This document shows, in pieces, positions 25,262 to 34,196 of a stretch of 64,000 nucleotides of DNA. The translations under genes were made by a program, and so were the position numbers. The notes below the pieces were generated by a model that saw nothing but the letters and a program-made list of their open reading frames with translations, had not been told where the DNA came from and searched no databases. Source of the DNA: Lusitaniella coriacea LEGE 07157 (GTDB taxonomy: Bacteria; Cyanobacteriota; Cyanobacteriia; Cyanobacteriales; Spirulinaceae); NCBI RefSeq assembly GCF_015207425.1, contig NZ_JADEWZ010000002.1, positions 178,599 through 242,598 of the forward strand, given 5' to 3'. Position 1 is the first letter of the stretch, and the number at the start of each line of letters is the position of its first letter.

Positions 25262-25858
25262 CTACCAAATTGCGGTTAAATCCAGTACAAATCCTTTTAA
25301 AACGCGATCGCCAGACACGGATGTTGCATTATCGAGTCGTTTGGTGGGTTGTCCCGGTTGATAAACGTACACGGTGCAGGTTGTGGGGTCGATTAACCAT
25401 CCCAATCTCGCACCCAATTCGATCCACTCTTCCATTTTCTCCTGGAGGGGTTTGAGATTGTCGCTGGGGGAACGCAATTCCATGACAAAATCCGGACAAA
25501 TGGGCAAAAATTTGGCGCGTTGTTCTTGGGGAACGGTGTTGAGGCGAGTTAAGCTAATCCAGGCTGCGTCTGGGGTCATGGGGTTTCTTGAAGCCCCCGC
25601 GATCGCGTACCCGCCATTGGAATCGCTAATCTTTCCCGTCCCATCTCGTTTCGACCAGTTTCCCAATTGAACGATAAACTCAGAATTACGTTCGCTACTT
25701 TCCCATCCGGTTGGAACCATAATCAAAACCTCTCCAGTTTTTGTATCCCGTTCGAGTCTCACATTGCGGTTAGTCGCACACAAATCGAAAAATTGCTCCT
25801 CATCCAAAGAGATTGACGGGGGGATTTCTAAAATTGCAAAGGGCGTACAGGAAGACAT
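25262..25858 (-). CDS. Uma2 family (DUF820) endonuclease-like protein
   Basis: 198 residues. Uma2-type PD-(D/E)XK domain: LDEEQFFDLCATNRNVRLERDTKTGEVLIM, TPDAAWISLTRL with the metal-binding aspartate, and PDFVMELRSPSDNLKPLQEKMEEW, where the glutamate and the downstream lysine are in place. The active-site set looks intact, unlike the convergent neighbour. It belongs to the subgroup with the RSPSD motif, so the two genes are not a recent duplication. Target unknown. Confidence 0.87.
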   Translation of the reverse strand: MSSCTPFAILEIPPSISLDEEQFFDLCATNRNVRLERDTKTGEVLIMVPTGWESSERNSEFIVQLGNWSKRDGTGKISDSNGGYAIAGASRNPMTPDAAWISLTRLNTVPQEQRAKFLPICPDFVMELRSPSDNLKPLQEKMEEWIELGARLGWLIDPTTCTVYVYQPGQPTKRLDNATSVSGDRVLKGFVLDLTAIW

Positions 25859-25893
25859 GACGACTCCTCTTTTCCTGGAACTGCTCTAACATT

Positions 25894-25985
25894 AGGGGTT
25901 TGCAGTTAACTAATATCCCAATCATAGGATGTGTTAGGCGATAACCGCAGGTGCATCGCTGGTATCTTATTTTTACGCAAGTCCC
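25894..25985. repeat. dispersed 92-bp repeat, inverted copy
   Basis: Reverse complement of 61465-61557 with few differences over its whole length, including TTTGCAGTTAA at one end and ACGCAAGTCCC at the other. It ends one base before the stop codon of the ABC exporter. A partial copy lies at 5701-5757. Confidence 0.85.
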
Positions 25986-27713
25986 TTACTTGTCGTAGAC
26001 GATCTGACCGTAGTCTAGTTTAATCAGGCGATCGCCGCGATCGAAATAACGATCGTCATGACTGATTGCCAAGATCGTCTTTCCCCGATCTCTCAACTGG
26101 GGGAGAAATTCGGTATAAAAAATTTTCTTAAATGCCGGATCTTGATCCGCCGCCCACTCATCAAATAGGTAAATGGGGCGATCTTCCAAATATGCGGTGA
26201 GTAAGGCGAGGCGTTTGCGTTGTCCTTGGGACAGGTTTGTGGTAGAAAGTTGACCTTTTTGAACCGTGACTTTGCGATCGAGTTGAAGTTGTTTGAGGTA
26301 ATTCCTCGCTTGAGTATCAAGATCGTCGAGATCGAACCCCAGCAAGCGATCGAACAGATAAAAGTCTGAAAAAACTGCCGAAAAATGCTGGCGGTACCAT
26401 TCTCGATTTTGAGGGGTAATGGGGTGTCCTTTAAGGCTGATTTCTCCGGCTTCTGGGTTGTAGAGTCCTGTGATTAATTTGGCTAGAGTCGATTTTCCGC
26501 TACCGTTGCCCCCAATAATAAAAACGATTTCTCCCGTTTTGAAACTGAGATCGATGGGACCCAGGGTGAAGTAGAGATCGTCATCGCTAGGGTAGGTGTG
26601 GGTTACGCCTTTGAGGGTGAGGATGGGGGAGGTTTGGGTGATAGCATTTTTATCTAACTCAATGGTAGAAGATTGACGGGGGGATGGGTGTGTTGCGTTG
26701 GTTCGCAATCCAACTTCTTCAGAGAGTCGATCGCGAATAACAACTTTTTCTTCCTCCCCATGACTGACTAAGGATAAACCCAATGCGTCGATTTTTTGTA
26801 GGGCGATGTTGGCTTTACTAATGAGGGGGAGTTTGTTGACGATATTCTCCATTGGTCCCATGAGGTAGGTGAAGGTTAGGATGTAGCCAGCAAGGGTTTG
26901 GGGCGCGATCGCGAACCAATGGGGCAAAATGAATAAAACCAAACCAATGGCAAAGAAAAAGATTAGTTTTCCCCAACTATCTGTCGTGGCAAATAGGCTC
27001 AAACCGCGAACGGTGTAGCGACGAAATTGGGAGGCGGTAACGGTTAAATCGCCGGAGAGAAAATCTTTGCGGCGTTCGGCGTGGAGTTTGAGTTCTTTGG
27101 TTCCGGTGGTAACGGCGCGAAAATGTTTGAAGAGTAAATCTTGTTCTTCGCGGGCGAGGGCAAGGAGTTTCCGGGCGTTGCGCAGCAGGATTCTCGTGCT
27201 TAAAAACGCGATCGCGCTAAGTCCCATAACGACCAAAAACATCGACCAAGAGAGCCAAGTAATATAAAGCAGTCCCCCGATGGAAATTGCAAGATTAATA
27301 CACAGGAAGGGAAGGACATAAACAGCGTTGGAAATGGCTTGTACGTCTTCTGTGAGGGTTGCTAATAGGCGAGGTGAGCCTAATTTTTCGAGATTGCTGA
27401 GTTCTGAGGCGAGAATTTGGCGACTGAGGCGCATTCGTAACTGGAATACTGCATCTTGGGAGAGGCGAATCAACAAAATACGAGCCATAATACTCGTCAG
27501 GAGGGCGATTGCTGCCAGTCCCACAAAACCCCACGCGATCGCGGGATCGATGCGTAGCGCGATGCCGCTTCCCGAAAATACCCGATCGCTGGCGATGGCG
27601 CGACTCACCAGGGCAATTAAACCCGCACTGCTGCCGCCACTCAAAAATCCAGTCGCGATCGCAATCGCAACCATTTTCCACGAAGAACGCAGCAGAAAGG
27701 AAATAAGATTCAT
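25986..27713 (-). CDS. cyclic-peptide-type ABC exporter (permease-ATPase fusion)
   Basis: 575 residues. Residues 10-320 hold six membrane segments in the layout of the SyrD/PvdE-like cyclic peptide export family (FLLRSSWKMVAIAIATGFLSGGSSAGLIALVSRAI at the N-terminus). Residues 365-575 are the ATPase: Walker A GGNGSGKST, signature LSQGQRKR, Walker B IYLFDEWAADQDP and the switch histidine in ILAISHDD. It probably exports a small peptide or siderophore across the inner membrane as a homodimer. No biosynthetic genes are next to it. The linker between the domains (SPRQSSTIELDKNAITQTSP) looks unstructured. Confidence 0.85.
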   Translation of the reverse strand: MNLISFLLRSSWKMVAIAIATGFLSGGSSAGLIALVSRAIASDRVFSGSGIALRIDPAIAWGFVGLAAIALLTSIMARILLIRLSQDAVFQLRMRLSRQILASELSNLEKLGSPRLLATLTEDVQAISNAVYVLPFLCINLAISIGGLLYITWLSWSMFLVVMGLSAIAFLSTRILLRNARKLLALAREEQDLLFKHFRAVTTGTKELKLHAERRKDFLSGDLTVTASQFRRYTVRGLSLFATTDSWGKLIFFFAIGLVLFILPHWFAIAPQTLAGYILTFTYLMGPMENIVNKLPLISKANIALQKIDALGLSLVSHGEEEKVVIRDRLSEEVGLRTNATHPSPRQSSTIELDKNAITQTSPILTLKGVTHTYPSDDDLYFTLGPIDLSFKTGEIVFIIGGNGSGKSTLAKLITGLYNPEAGEISLKGHPITPQNREWYRQHFSAVFSDFYLFDRLLGFDLDDLDTQARNYLKQLQLDRKVTVQKGQLSTTNLSQGQRKRLALLTAYLEDRPIYLFDEWAADQDPAFKKIFYTEFLPQLRDRGKTILAISHDDRYFDRGDRLIKLDYGQIVYDK

Positions 27714-27781
27714 TCACTTGGATCGAAACGCAATAGAAAAAAGCGATAAATTTCGTTTTAGCTTATCCCTTTTCGATCGCT

Positions 27782-28741
27782 CTAGGAAAGAAGGATCGCT
27801 CGCGCGATCTTGTGAATCGCTTCTTGTAGCCGGGGCGATAACCAATTGTAATACTGCGGATAGACGGGCAAGCGGGGGCGAAATTGCCATCCTTCCGGTT
27901 CGAGAATTTGGGCGAGGGATTGAAAGGTGGGATGGGGATAGTTGGGATTGACTTCATCTTTGGGGCTAATTCCCCCTAAATCGGTTGCCCCCGCAGCAAT
28001 ACAGTCGAGGAGGAGATTAGGTTGGGCGATTAAATTGGGGGGGATTTGCAGGGTAATATCTGAGGGGAGAATGTCCCGCGCGATCGCGATCGCGCGAGGC
28101 AATTTTTCCGGGGGAAATACAGGCGCACTCAAGGATTGCTGCGTTCCAGGACTGTGGGGTTGGAGGATGACTTCTTGGATATTACCCCAACGTTGGTGCA
28201 GCCGCGCGATCGCGCGGAGGGTGTCTTTCCAATCGGCAACAGTTTCCCCAATCCCCAATAACAACCCCGTGGTAAAGGGAATTTTCAACTCTCCCGCCCA
28301 TTCGAGTTGTTGTAATCGCAGGGATGGTACTTTACTCGGCGCATGACGATGGACGGTTTCTAGGAGTTTGGGGGTGAGTTGTTCCACCATCAACCCCATC
28401 GACACGTTCACTTGTTTGAGGCGTGTCATCTCCTCCCAACTGAGGGGCCCCGCGTTGGTGTGGGGTAAAAAGCCCAGGGAGAGGGCGAGTTCGCACAGAT
28501 CGTACAAATGCTCGAACCACGCCTTTCTGCGAGGACTTTGGGGATGGACTTCGCCACTGAGAATGAGGATTTCTACAATTCCCGTTCCTTGGAAAGATTT
28601 TAGGATTTTTTTAGCTTGCGCGATCGCGAGCCAAGAATCTCGCCCCGGATCGACCCGAAAGTTACAATAACTACAGCGATTGAAACATTCGTAGGTGGGA
28701 ACGAGAGTGTATGCCGGACTGTAGGTGACGATTCGAGACAT
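27782..28741 (-). CDS. cofG: 7,8-didemethyl-8-hydroxy-5-deazariboflavin synthase subunit CofG
   Basis: 319-residue radical-SAM protein. The cluster motif is CFNRCSYC (CX3CX2C) after VPTYE. ILILSGEVHPQ and GLLLGIGETVADW are typical of the CofG half of the synthase, and DLGGISPKDEVNPNYP lies near the C-terminus. With CofH it makes FO, the deazaflavin chromophore used in cyanobacteria by photolyases (and in other organisms as the F420 precursor). cofH is not in the window. The gene is transcribed away from the CrtU/CruE-like gene, with 388 bases between the starts. Confidence 0.92.
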   Translation of the reverse strand: MSRIVTYSPAYTLVPTYECFNRCSYCNFRVDPGRDSWLAIAQAKKILKSFQGTGIVEILILSGEVHPQSPRRKAWFEHLYDLCELALSLGFLPHTNAGPLSWEEMTRLKQVNVSMGLMVEQLTPKLLETVHRHAPSKVPSLRLQQLEWAGELKIPFTTGLLLGIGETVADWKDTLRAIARLHQRWGNIQEVILQPHSPGTQQSLSAPVFPPEKLPRAIAIARDILPSDITLQIPPNLIAQPNLLLDCIAAGATDLGGISPKDEVNPNYPHPTFQSLAQILEPEGWQFRPRLPVYPQYYNWLSPRLQEAIHKIARAILLS

Positions 28742-29129
28742 TTGAACCTTAAAACAGTTTAATCGCCATTATCTTCCAAACTCCTCTTGTTCTCTACCTC
28801 TTAGACTCATCAGTAGATATGAGAAAGCCCCGATCCACCTGTGAGTTTAGGTTAAGAAGCGCCGGAGTTTTGCGGAAAGGAGAGGAACGCGCGATCTCGA
28901 AGAGATCCACTTCGGCGGCGCGCGTCAAAAAAACTTTCTCACAAGAAACACCCCCAGCAAAATTCAATCCGTGGAAGAATTGATTAAAATAGCTGCCATT
29001 TAGGTCAATTTTCCGTGCTAGTTTGGTCAAGGTGAAAAAAACTGTTCTGGGAAGATCCCAACGTTTCCCCACTGGGAATAAAAGCGATTTTCGTTTTTCT
29101 GCACTGATTAGGAGTCTTTTGCCTAGCTC
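28742..29129. other. divergent promoter region
   Basis: Lies between the starts of cofG and the CrtU/CruE-like gene. It should contain both promoters, but I cannot pick a convincing -35/-10 pair. AGGAG at about 29109 may be a ribosome site. No gene or repeat family recognised. Confidence 0.5.
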
Positions 29130-31070
29130 ATGAGTCAATCTTCCAATTCTTCATCCTCGCCGCTCATTTCTCGACGAACTGCCCTCAAACTAATGGGAAT
29201 CGGCACAGTTGGTGCGGGGTTAGGATACTCTCGATTTGCGAAACCGCAACCCACCCTTCACCAGAAAGATGACCTCGATCTCCCCTTCCATTTAAATCAA
29301 CCCAAAACAGTTATCGTTGTGGGTGCGGGATTGGCGGGACTCGCCTGTGCTTACGAACTCAGTCAACGCGGGTTCGCCGTCACGCTGTTGGAAAAGTCGC
29401 CACAACTTGGCGGAAAAATTGCCAGTTGGAAAATTCAAGTGGGGGACGACTCCTTCATGATGGAACACGGGTTCCACGGCTTCTTTCCCCAGTACTACAA
29501 CCTCAAAAGCGTCGTTGAAGAACTCAACATTACTGAGAACTTCAAATCCCTGGAATTTTACTCTCTGGTTTTCCGGGACAACACCTATCAACCGGAAGTT
29601 TTTCGCCCCAGTAACTCTGCTTTTCCGTGGAATATTGTCGATCTCGCAATATCGTCCCCCAATCGTTTTCGGTGGGGCATCAATTTAACCCACATCAAGC
29701 ACCTACAAGTCTTTAAAGCCATTACCGGGTTCCGAATCCCCAAAAGCTTCAAAAACCTCGATAGTCTCTCCGTCGCCGATTGGGTGGGGACAGACTTCCC
29801 CCAAGGATTGTACGATCTCTACTTTCTCCCCTTCGCCAAATCCAGCCTTAACGCCCCCGATGTCCTCAGTACTGGGGAGTTGCTGCAATTTTTCCATTTT
29901 TACTTCTTTGGCAACCCGGAAGGACTTGCTTTCAACGGTACAAGGGACGATATGGGAACCTCTCTCGTCCAACCCATCGCCCGCGCGATCGCGCGCAACG
30001 GCGGTAAAATTATTACCCAAGCCAGCGTCAGCAACATTAATTGCAAAAATGGGCAAGTTGAATCCTTAAGCTATCAGCAAGGCACAAATCAAACCAACGT
30101 CCCCTTCTGGGTAGACAAAAATCTCCTCTTAACCCAAGACGAACAAGAATATTACGGTGCAGGCGATCGCGCGTTTATCGCCCAAAATGATAGCGAAGCC
30201 CTTTCCCTCTCTTGCACCCATCAAGGCTGTACCGTACAAAAACAAGCAGATGGGGGATTCCTTTGTCCCTGTCACGGGGCGCGGTACGATGCCCAAGGGC
30301 GCGTTGTTCAAGGACCCGCACAAGAGGATTTACCCAAGTACGCGATCGCGCAACGCCAAGACGATAAAGTACAATTGGTTGCCGCTTCCCCCACAGAACC
30401 CGAACAACAACAAACCCTCACCGCCGATTATTACGTCATCGCCGCCGATGTCCCCGGAACCCAACACCTCTTTAACTTAATGGAAGGGGATGTTAACCCC
30501 CAGGTGGCGCAACAAGTAGAAAAACTCGCCATTGCCGATCCCTTCGCCGTTGCCCGTTTTTGGTTCGATCGCGATTTTGAGTGGGAACACAGTAACTTTA
30601 CCTCCCTCTCCGGCTACGATCTCACCGATAGCATCACCCTCTACCACCGCATTCAAGAACAGTTTATTCAATGGTCAAAACGCACGGGTTTCAGCGTCAT
30701 CGAACTCCACGCCTACTGTTACAAAGAAAAGGATTTTCCCACCCAAGCCGACTTGCTTGCCACTTTTGAGCGAGAACTCTATGAAATCGTGCCATCCTTG
30801 CGCGGCGCAACGGTATTGCATCAGGAGTTAGTCAACCAGAAAAACTTCTCCGGCTATCCTCCCAATAGTTACGCCGATCGTCCCCAAACCACAACCGCGA
30901 TTCCCAACCTCATGTTTGCAGGAGATTGGGTGAAAATGCCTTTCCCCTGCGGTTTGATGGAACGGGCGGTGAGTAGCGGTTTTCTCGCGGCTAATGGGAT
31001 TGTGCAACAGGAAGGATTGCAACGCAGGATTCTGTTGTCGGTGAATCCGGAAGGGATTTTAAAAATTTAG
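29130..31070 (+). CDS. FAD-dependent carotenoid desaturase/methyltransferase-like (CrtU/CruE type) with Rieske domain
   Basis: 646 residues. A twin-arginine-like N-terminus (SRRTALKLMGIGTVGAGLGY) precedes a dinucleotide-binding motif (VIVVGAGLAGLACAYELSQRGF...LEK). The CrtU-type signature HGFHGFFPQYYNL follows. Inserted at about residues 345-405 is a Rieske 2Fe-2S domain with CTHQGCT and CPCHGARYD. The C-terminal FAD end is MFAGDWVKMPFPCGLMERAVSSG. CrtU and cyanobacterial CruE turn the beta-rings of carotene into aromatic rings with a methyl shift, so this gene may make synechoxanthin- or renierapurpurin-like aromatic carotenoids. That assignment rests on remembered motifs; the partner CruH is not seen. 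Other members of this oxidoreductase superfamily are possible. Confidence 0.7.
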   Translation: MSQSSNSSSSPLISRRTALKLMGIGTVGAGLGYSRFAKPQPTLHQKDDLDLPFHLNQPKTVIVVGAGLAGLACAYELSQRGFAVTLLEKSPQLGGKIASWKIQVGDDSFMMEHGFHGFFPQYYNLKSVVEELNITENFKSLEFYSLVFRDNTYQPEVFRPSNSAFPWNIVDLAISSPNRFRWGINLTHIKHLQVFKAITGFRIPKSFKNLDSLSVADWVGTDFPQGLYDLYFLPFAKSSLNAPDVLSTGELLQFFHFYFFGNPEGLAFNGTRDDMGTSLVQPIARAIARNGGKIITQASVSNINCKNGQVESLSYQQGTNQTNVPFWVDKNLLLTQDEQEYYGAGDRAFIAQNDSEALSLSCTHQGCTVQKQADGGFLCPCHGARYDAQGRVVQGPAQEDLPKYAIAQRQDDKVQLVAASPTEPEQQQTLTADYYVIAADVPGTQHLFNLMEGDVNPQVAQQVEKLAIADPFAVARFWFDRDFEWEHSNFTSLSGYDLTDSITLYHRIQEQFIQWSKRTGFSVIELHAYCYKEKDFPTQADLLATFERELYEIVPSLRGATVLHQELVNQKNFSGYPPNSYADRPQTTTAIPNLMFAGDWVKMPFPCGLMERAVSSGFLAANGIVQQEGLQRRILLSVNPEGILKI

Positions 31071-31103
31071 CAAACGTTAAATAAGCAGTTTGGGAGACGG
31101 ATT

Positions 31104-32456
31104 TCAGATGGATTGCAAGAATGCAACGCACTCAACATGAGCGGTTTGGGGGAAAAAGTCGGCGGGTTGGATGTGGGTGAGTTGGTATTTTCCTGTTTGA
31201 CAAAGCAGTTTTAAGTCTCGTGCGAGGGTTGCGGGTTTGCAACTGATATAGGCGATTTGCCGGGGGTGCATTTCAAGGAGGGTTTCGATAACGGCGCGAT
31301 CGCACCCTTTGCGCGGAGGATCGAGGAGAACGATGTTGGGACGGGTTTCGAGGTGAGAGATTTTATCTTTTACAGTTCCGGCGTGAAAAGTGGCGTTCGC
31401 GATCGCGTTAATTTTTGCATTTTCTCTCGCCTGTTCCACTGCGGATTCTTGCACCTCAATCCCAATAACTTCCCGAACCTGTTTCGCCAGGGGGAGAGAG
31501 AACGTCCCAATCCCACAGTAGGCATCGAGAACTGTCTCATTTCCTTGGAGTTCGAGGCGTTCTTGAATCGCAGCGAGAAGTCCTTCGGCAATCTCGGTAT
31601 TAATTTGAAAAAATGTTTCCGGACGCAGGTGAAACTCCAATCCCCCGAAATGTTCGCTCAAATAGGTCTGTCCGGCGATACAGCGCGTCTGTTCCCCAAA
31701 GATGGTATTCGTCTTCCCTGGATTGCAATTGAGCGCTACGCCCACCAGAAGGGGATAGCGTTGCATCCATTCTTCGGCTTGGGTTTCAACTTGGGAGAGA
31801 GAGGGGTTCGCACTCACCAGTGTCAGCAGCATTTCCCCGGTACGCCGTCCAATACGCAAAGAAAGGTGACGCAGTTTCCCTTGATGGGTTTTCTCGTTAT
31901 AAATCGACCATCCTCGATCTTGGATGTCTTGCTTAATCTCCGCGAGAAGGGGATTCAATCGCTCATCCTGCACGGGACATTGATTGAGATTGACGATTTG
32001 GTGGGTTCCCTGACGATAGTATCCGGCGCGAACGTTTCCTTGGGCGTTCCGATCGAGGGGATAGGTAGCTTTATTGCGGTAGTGGAGGGCATCTGTTGCA
32101 AAAAGAAGGGGAACGACGGGAGGGGAGGCAAAACCGCCAATTCTTTCTATGGCTTGAATGATTTGCTGTTGTTTGAGGTGTTGTTGGTACTCGTCGCTGA
32201 TATGCTGCCATTGGCATCCGCCACATTTATCGGCAACGATGCAGCGAGGACGAATGCGGTGGGGGGAAGGGTTGAGGAGGTTGAGGAGTTGTCCGTAGGC
32301 GTATTTGGGTTTGACGCGAACCAGGCGCGCGATCGCGCGATCCCCCGTGACCGTTTGGGGAACAAAGACCGCACGCCCCTCAAAATGCCCGACTCCATCC
32401 CCGGAATTGCTGACATCTGTAATCTCGATTTCAATTGTTTTGCCTTGCTGCCACAT
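31104..32456 (-). CDS. rlmD: 23S rRNA (uracil-5-)-methyltransferase RlmD family
   Basis: 450 residues. An N-terminal TRAM RNA-binding domain (IEIEITDVSNSGDGVGHFEGRAVFV), an iron-sulfur motif (CIVADKCGGCQW) and a C-terminal SAM methyltransferase: VLDAYCGIGTFSLPLA for SAM, DPPRKGCD, and the catalytic cysteine in IAYISCKPATLARDL. It methylates C5 of a uracil in rRNA (U1939 in E. coli) or, for some relatives, in tRNA. It is divergent from apcD and convergent with the CrtU/CruE-like gene. Confidence 0.92.
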   Translation of the reverse strand: MWQQGKTIEIEITDVSNSGDGVGHFEGRAVFVPQTVTGDRAIARLVRVKPKYAYGQLLNLLNPSPHRIRPRCIVADKCGGCQWQHISDEYQQHLKQQQIIQAIERIGGFASPPVVPLLFATDALHYRNKATYPLDRNAQGNVRAGYYRQGTHQIVNLNQCPVQDERLNPLLAEIKQDIQDRGWSIYNEKTHQGKLRHLSLRIGRRTGEMLLTLVSANPSLSQVETQAEEWMQRYPLLVGVALNCNPGKTNTIFGEQTRCIAGQTYLSEHFGGLEFHLRPETFFQINTEIAEGLLAAIQERLELQGNETVLDAYCGIGTFSLPLAKQVREVIGIEVQESAVEQARENAKINAIANATFHAGTVKDKISHLETRPNIVLLDPPRKGCDRAVIETLLEMHPRQIAYISCKPATLARDLKLLCQTGKYQLTHIQPADFFPQTAHVECVAFLQSI

Positions 32457-32590
32457 AAAATTTTACTCTTAAAAAAAAGTCGGTTCTTCGCCATTCCGCG
32501 ATCGCGAATTGTCAATTCTCCTCTCAATCCCTTTCTTTATGACCCGATGAATCGCTAAACTACTTATGTTATTAGATAGATCGCAATAGT

Positions 32591-33076
32591 ATGAGTGTAG
32601 TTAGCCAAGTTATTCTCAAAGCAGACGACGAACTCCGCTATCCCAGTAGCGGAGAGCTTGCAGGACTCGGTAATTTTTTAAGCACCGGCGAACAACGGAT
32701 TCGCATTGCCGAAACCCTCGCAGAAAATGAAAAGAAAATTGTGGATAAAGCCAGCCAAGAATTGTGGAGAAAACGTCCCGATTTTATCGCAGCGGGGGGT
32801 AATGCTTCCGGACAGCGAGAACGGGCGCAATGTATTCGAGATTACGGCTGGTATTTACGACTCGTAACCTACGGCGTGCTGTGCGGCGACAAGGAACCCA
32901 TTGAAAAAATCGGGATCATTGGCGCTCGCGAAATGTACAATGCCCTGGGCGTTCCCATGCAAGGAATGGCGGAAGCCATTCGCTGTCTCAAGGGTGCGGC
33001 TTTAGGGTTGCTCAGTAATGAAGATGCATCAGCCGCAGAACCCTACTTCGATTACATTATCCAAGCCATGTCCTGA
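32591..33076 (+). CDS. apcD: allophycocyanin B alpha chain (ApcD)
   Basis: 161 residues, the exact family length. Opens [23 protein letters not shown] and keeps the bilin-attachment cysteine in [20 protein letters not shown]. The RYPSSGEL and DYGWYLR features distinguish ApcD from ApcA (RYLSPGEL, DLDYYLR). ApcD is a terminal emitter in the phycobilisome core that passes energy, mainly to photosystem I, and matters for state transitions. A single-gene unit with a terminator right after it, as usual for apcD, which lies apart from apcABC. Confidence 0.95.
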   Translation: MSVVSQVILKADDELRYPSSGELAGLGNFLSTGEQRIRIAETLAENEKKIVDKASQELWRKRPDFIAAGGNASGQRERAQCIRDYGWYLRLVTYGVLCGDKEPIEKIGIIGAREMYNALGVPMQGMAEAIRCLKGAALGLLSNEDASAAEPYFDYIIQAMS

Positions 33077-33099
33077 ACTCTCTCAATTCAGGATTTTTT
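33072..33099 (+). terminator. intrinsic terminator of apcD
   Basis: CCTGAA (33072-33077) pairs with TTCAGG (33087-33092) across a 9-base loop, followed by ATTTTTT. The stem overlaps the stop codon of apcD. The stem is short, so its strength is uncertain. Confidence 0.55.
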
Positions 33100-33183
33100 G
33101 AATCCGTTCCCAAAACTCCGCGATCGCTCCGCTATCTAGATCCCTGTCTAGTTGAGGAGCGATCCCACTTTCCCAATAAAAAA

Positions 33184-33211
33184 CCGACAGTTCTGCTGAA
33201 GAAGCTGTCGG
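33184..33211. other. hairpin CCGACAG / CTGTCGG
   Basis: Perfect 7-base-pair stem with an inner TTCT/AGAA pairing, preceded by AAAAAA. Read on the minus strand it has a T-run after it, so it could be a terminator for minus-strand transcription, or a second hairpin downstream of apcD. Confidence 0.45.
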
Positions 33212-33383
33212 CGAATTAGTTGTTCCCTATGATTGACTCCCGTAGAGTTCAGCTATCCATTAGTATGGCTCCTCTCCATCAGAATAGGTGGATACAGATC
33301 AGTCTCAAGATGTGATCTCAATTACGGGCGAAAGAAAAAAGTTCGCTCAATCCCGCCATCGCTCAACTTCCCATCCTCGCTGT

Positions 33384-33908
33384 ATGGCTTTTTTCAAAAA
33401 AATTCCCCTTATTGCTTTCCTTTTCTTACTGAGTGCTTATAGCTTTGTGGGATGGTTTATGGCCGGAGCGGTGGAAAGTTGGCAAAAATGGGTATATTTG
33501 GTTCCTTGTGCGGCTGTTTCTCTTGAATTCAGTCGCTTTTGTGGGGTCTTGGCAAGTCGGTATGCGCTATGGTTGGGGATAGCAGGTTTAATCGTCGCGA
33601 TCGCGCTGGCTTTAATTCACCCCCTGACAGAAATCAAGAGCGTTTTTGGAGATTGGTTGCAATCGGATGCCAAAGCTTTTCTTTCGGTAATCGCGATCGC
33701 CTTTTTCTTAGTCTTGTTACTCACTCGACTCGATTTCATCAATGAGGGAATTATTCTCATTGCTCCAGGACTCCTGACTCGCCTAGAATTGCAGCTTTCC
33801 GGGTATAGCGATTGGCAAGCCTTTAGCATTATTGCTGGCGTTTGTCTGGTAAGCTACAGTCTTGGCATTTTGAGCTATCAATATCTCCATAACAATCCTC
33901 TACCCTAG
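33384..33908 (+). CDS. conserved membrane protein of unknown function
   Basis: 174 residues from the ATG at 33384 (an upstream ATG at 33288 adds 32 hydrophilic residues with no conserved look). About five hydrophobic segments, starting with FKKIPLIAFLFLLSAYSFVGWFM, then VYLVPCAAVSLEF, YALWLGIAGLIVAIALALIH, AFLSVIAIAFFLVLLLTRLDF and AFSIIAGVCLVSYSLGIL. No motifs I recognise. It is an integral membrane protein, not obviously linked in function to apcD or the cyclase. Confidence 0.6.
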   Translation: MAFFKKIPLIAFLFLLSAYSFVGWFMAGAVESWQKWVYLVPCAAVSLEFSRFCGVLASRYALWLGIAGLIVAIALALIHPLTEIKSVFGDWLQSDAKAFLSVIAIAFFLVLLLTRLDFINEGIILIAPGLLTRLELQLSGYSDWQAFSIIAGVCLVSYSLGILSYQYLHNNPLP

Positions 33909-34196
33909 TAGCGAGTCATTCCTTCGACTTTTTAACTAGGATTTAAAGTAAAGAGCATTAGCGCAGGGAAATATTTTGTGGTGCATCGGGTCCCTTGCGG
34001 AAAATCCTAGTTCCAGTACAGTCTCTCTTCTATCGCACTCAGCACTCAGGTGTCAGCAAGAACTTGCGATTCCCAACCTCAATGTGTAGTGCGATACCAA
34101 CTGTTCCTAAAGTTATACAATTGCCTCCTTTGTTGGAAGCACGATCTTGTGGCTGTCCCGACGATGGAAATGCCATAGTAGAGGCGGTATTGAAGC

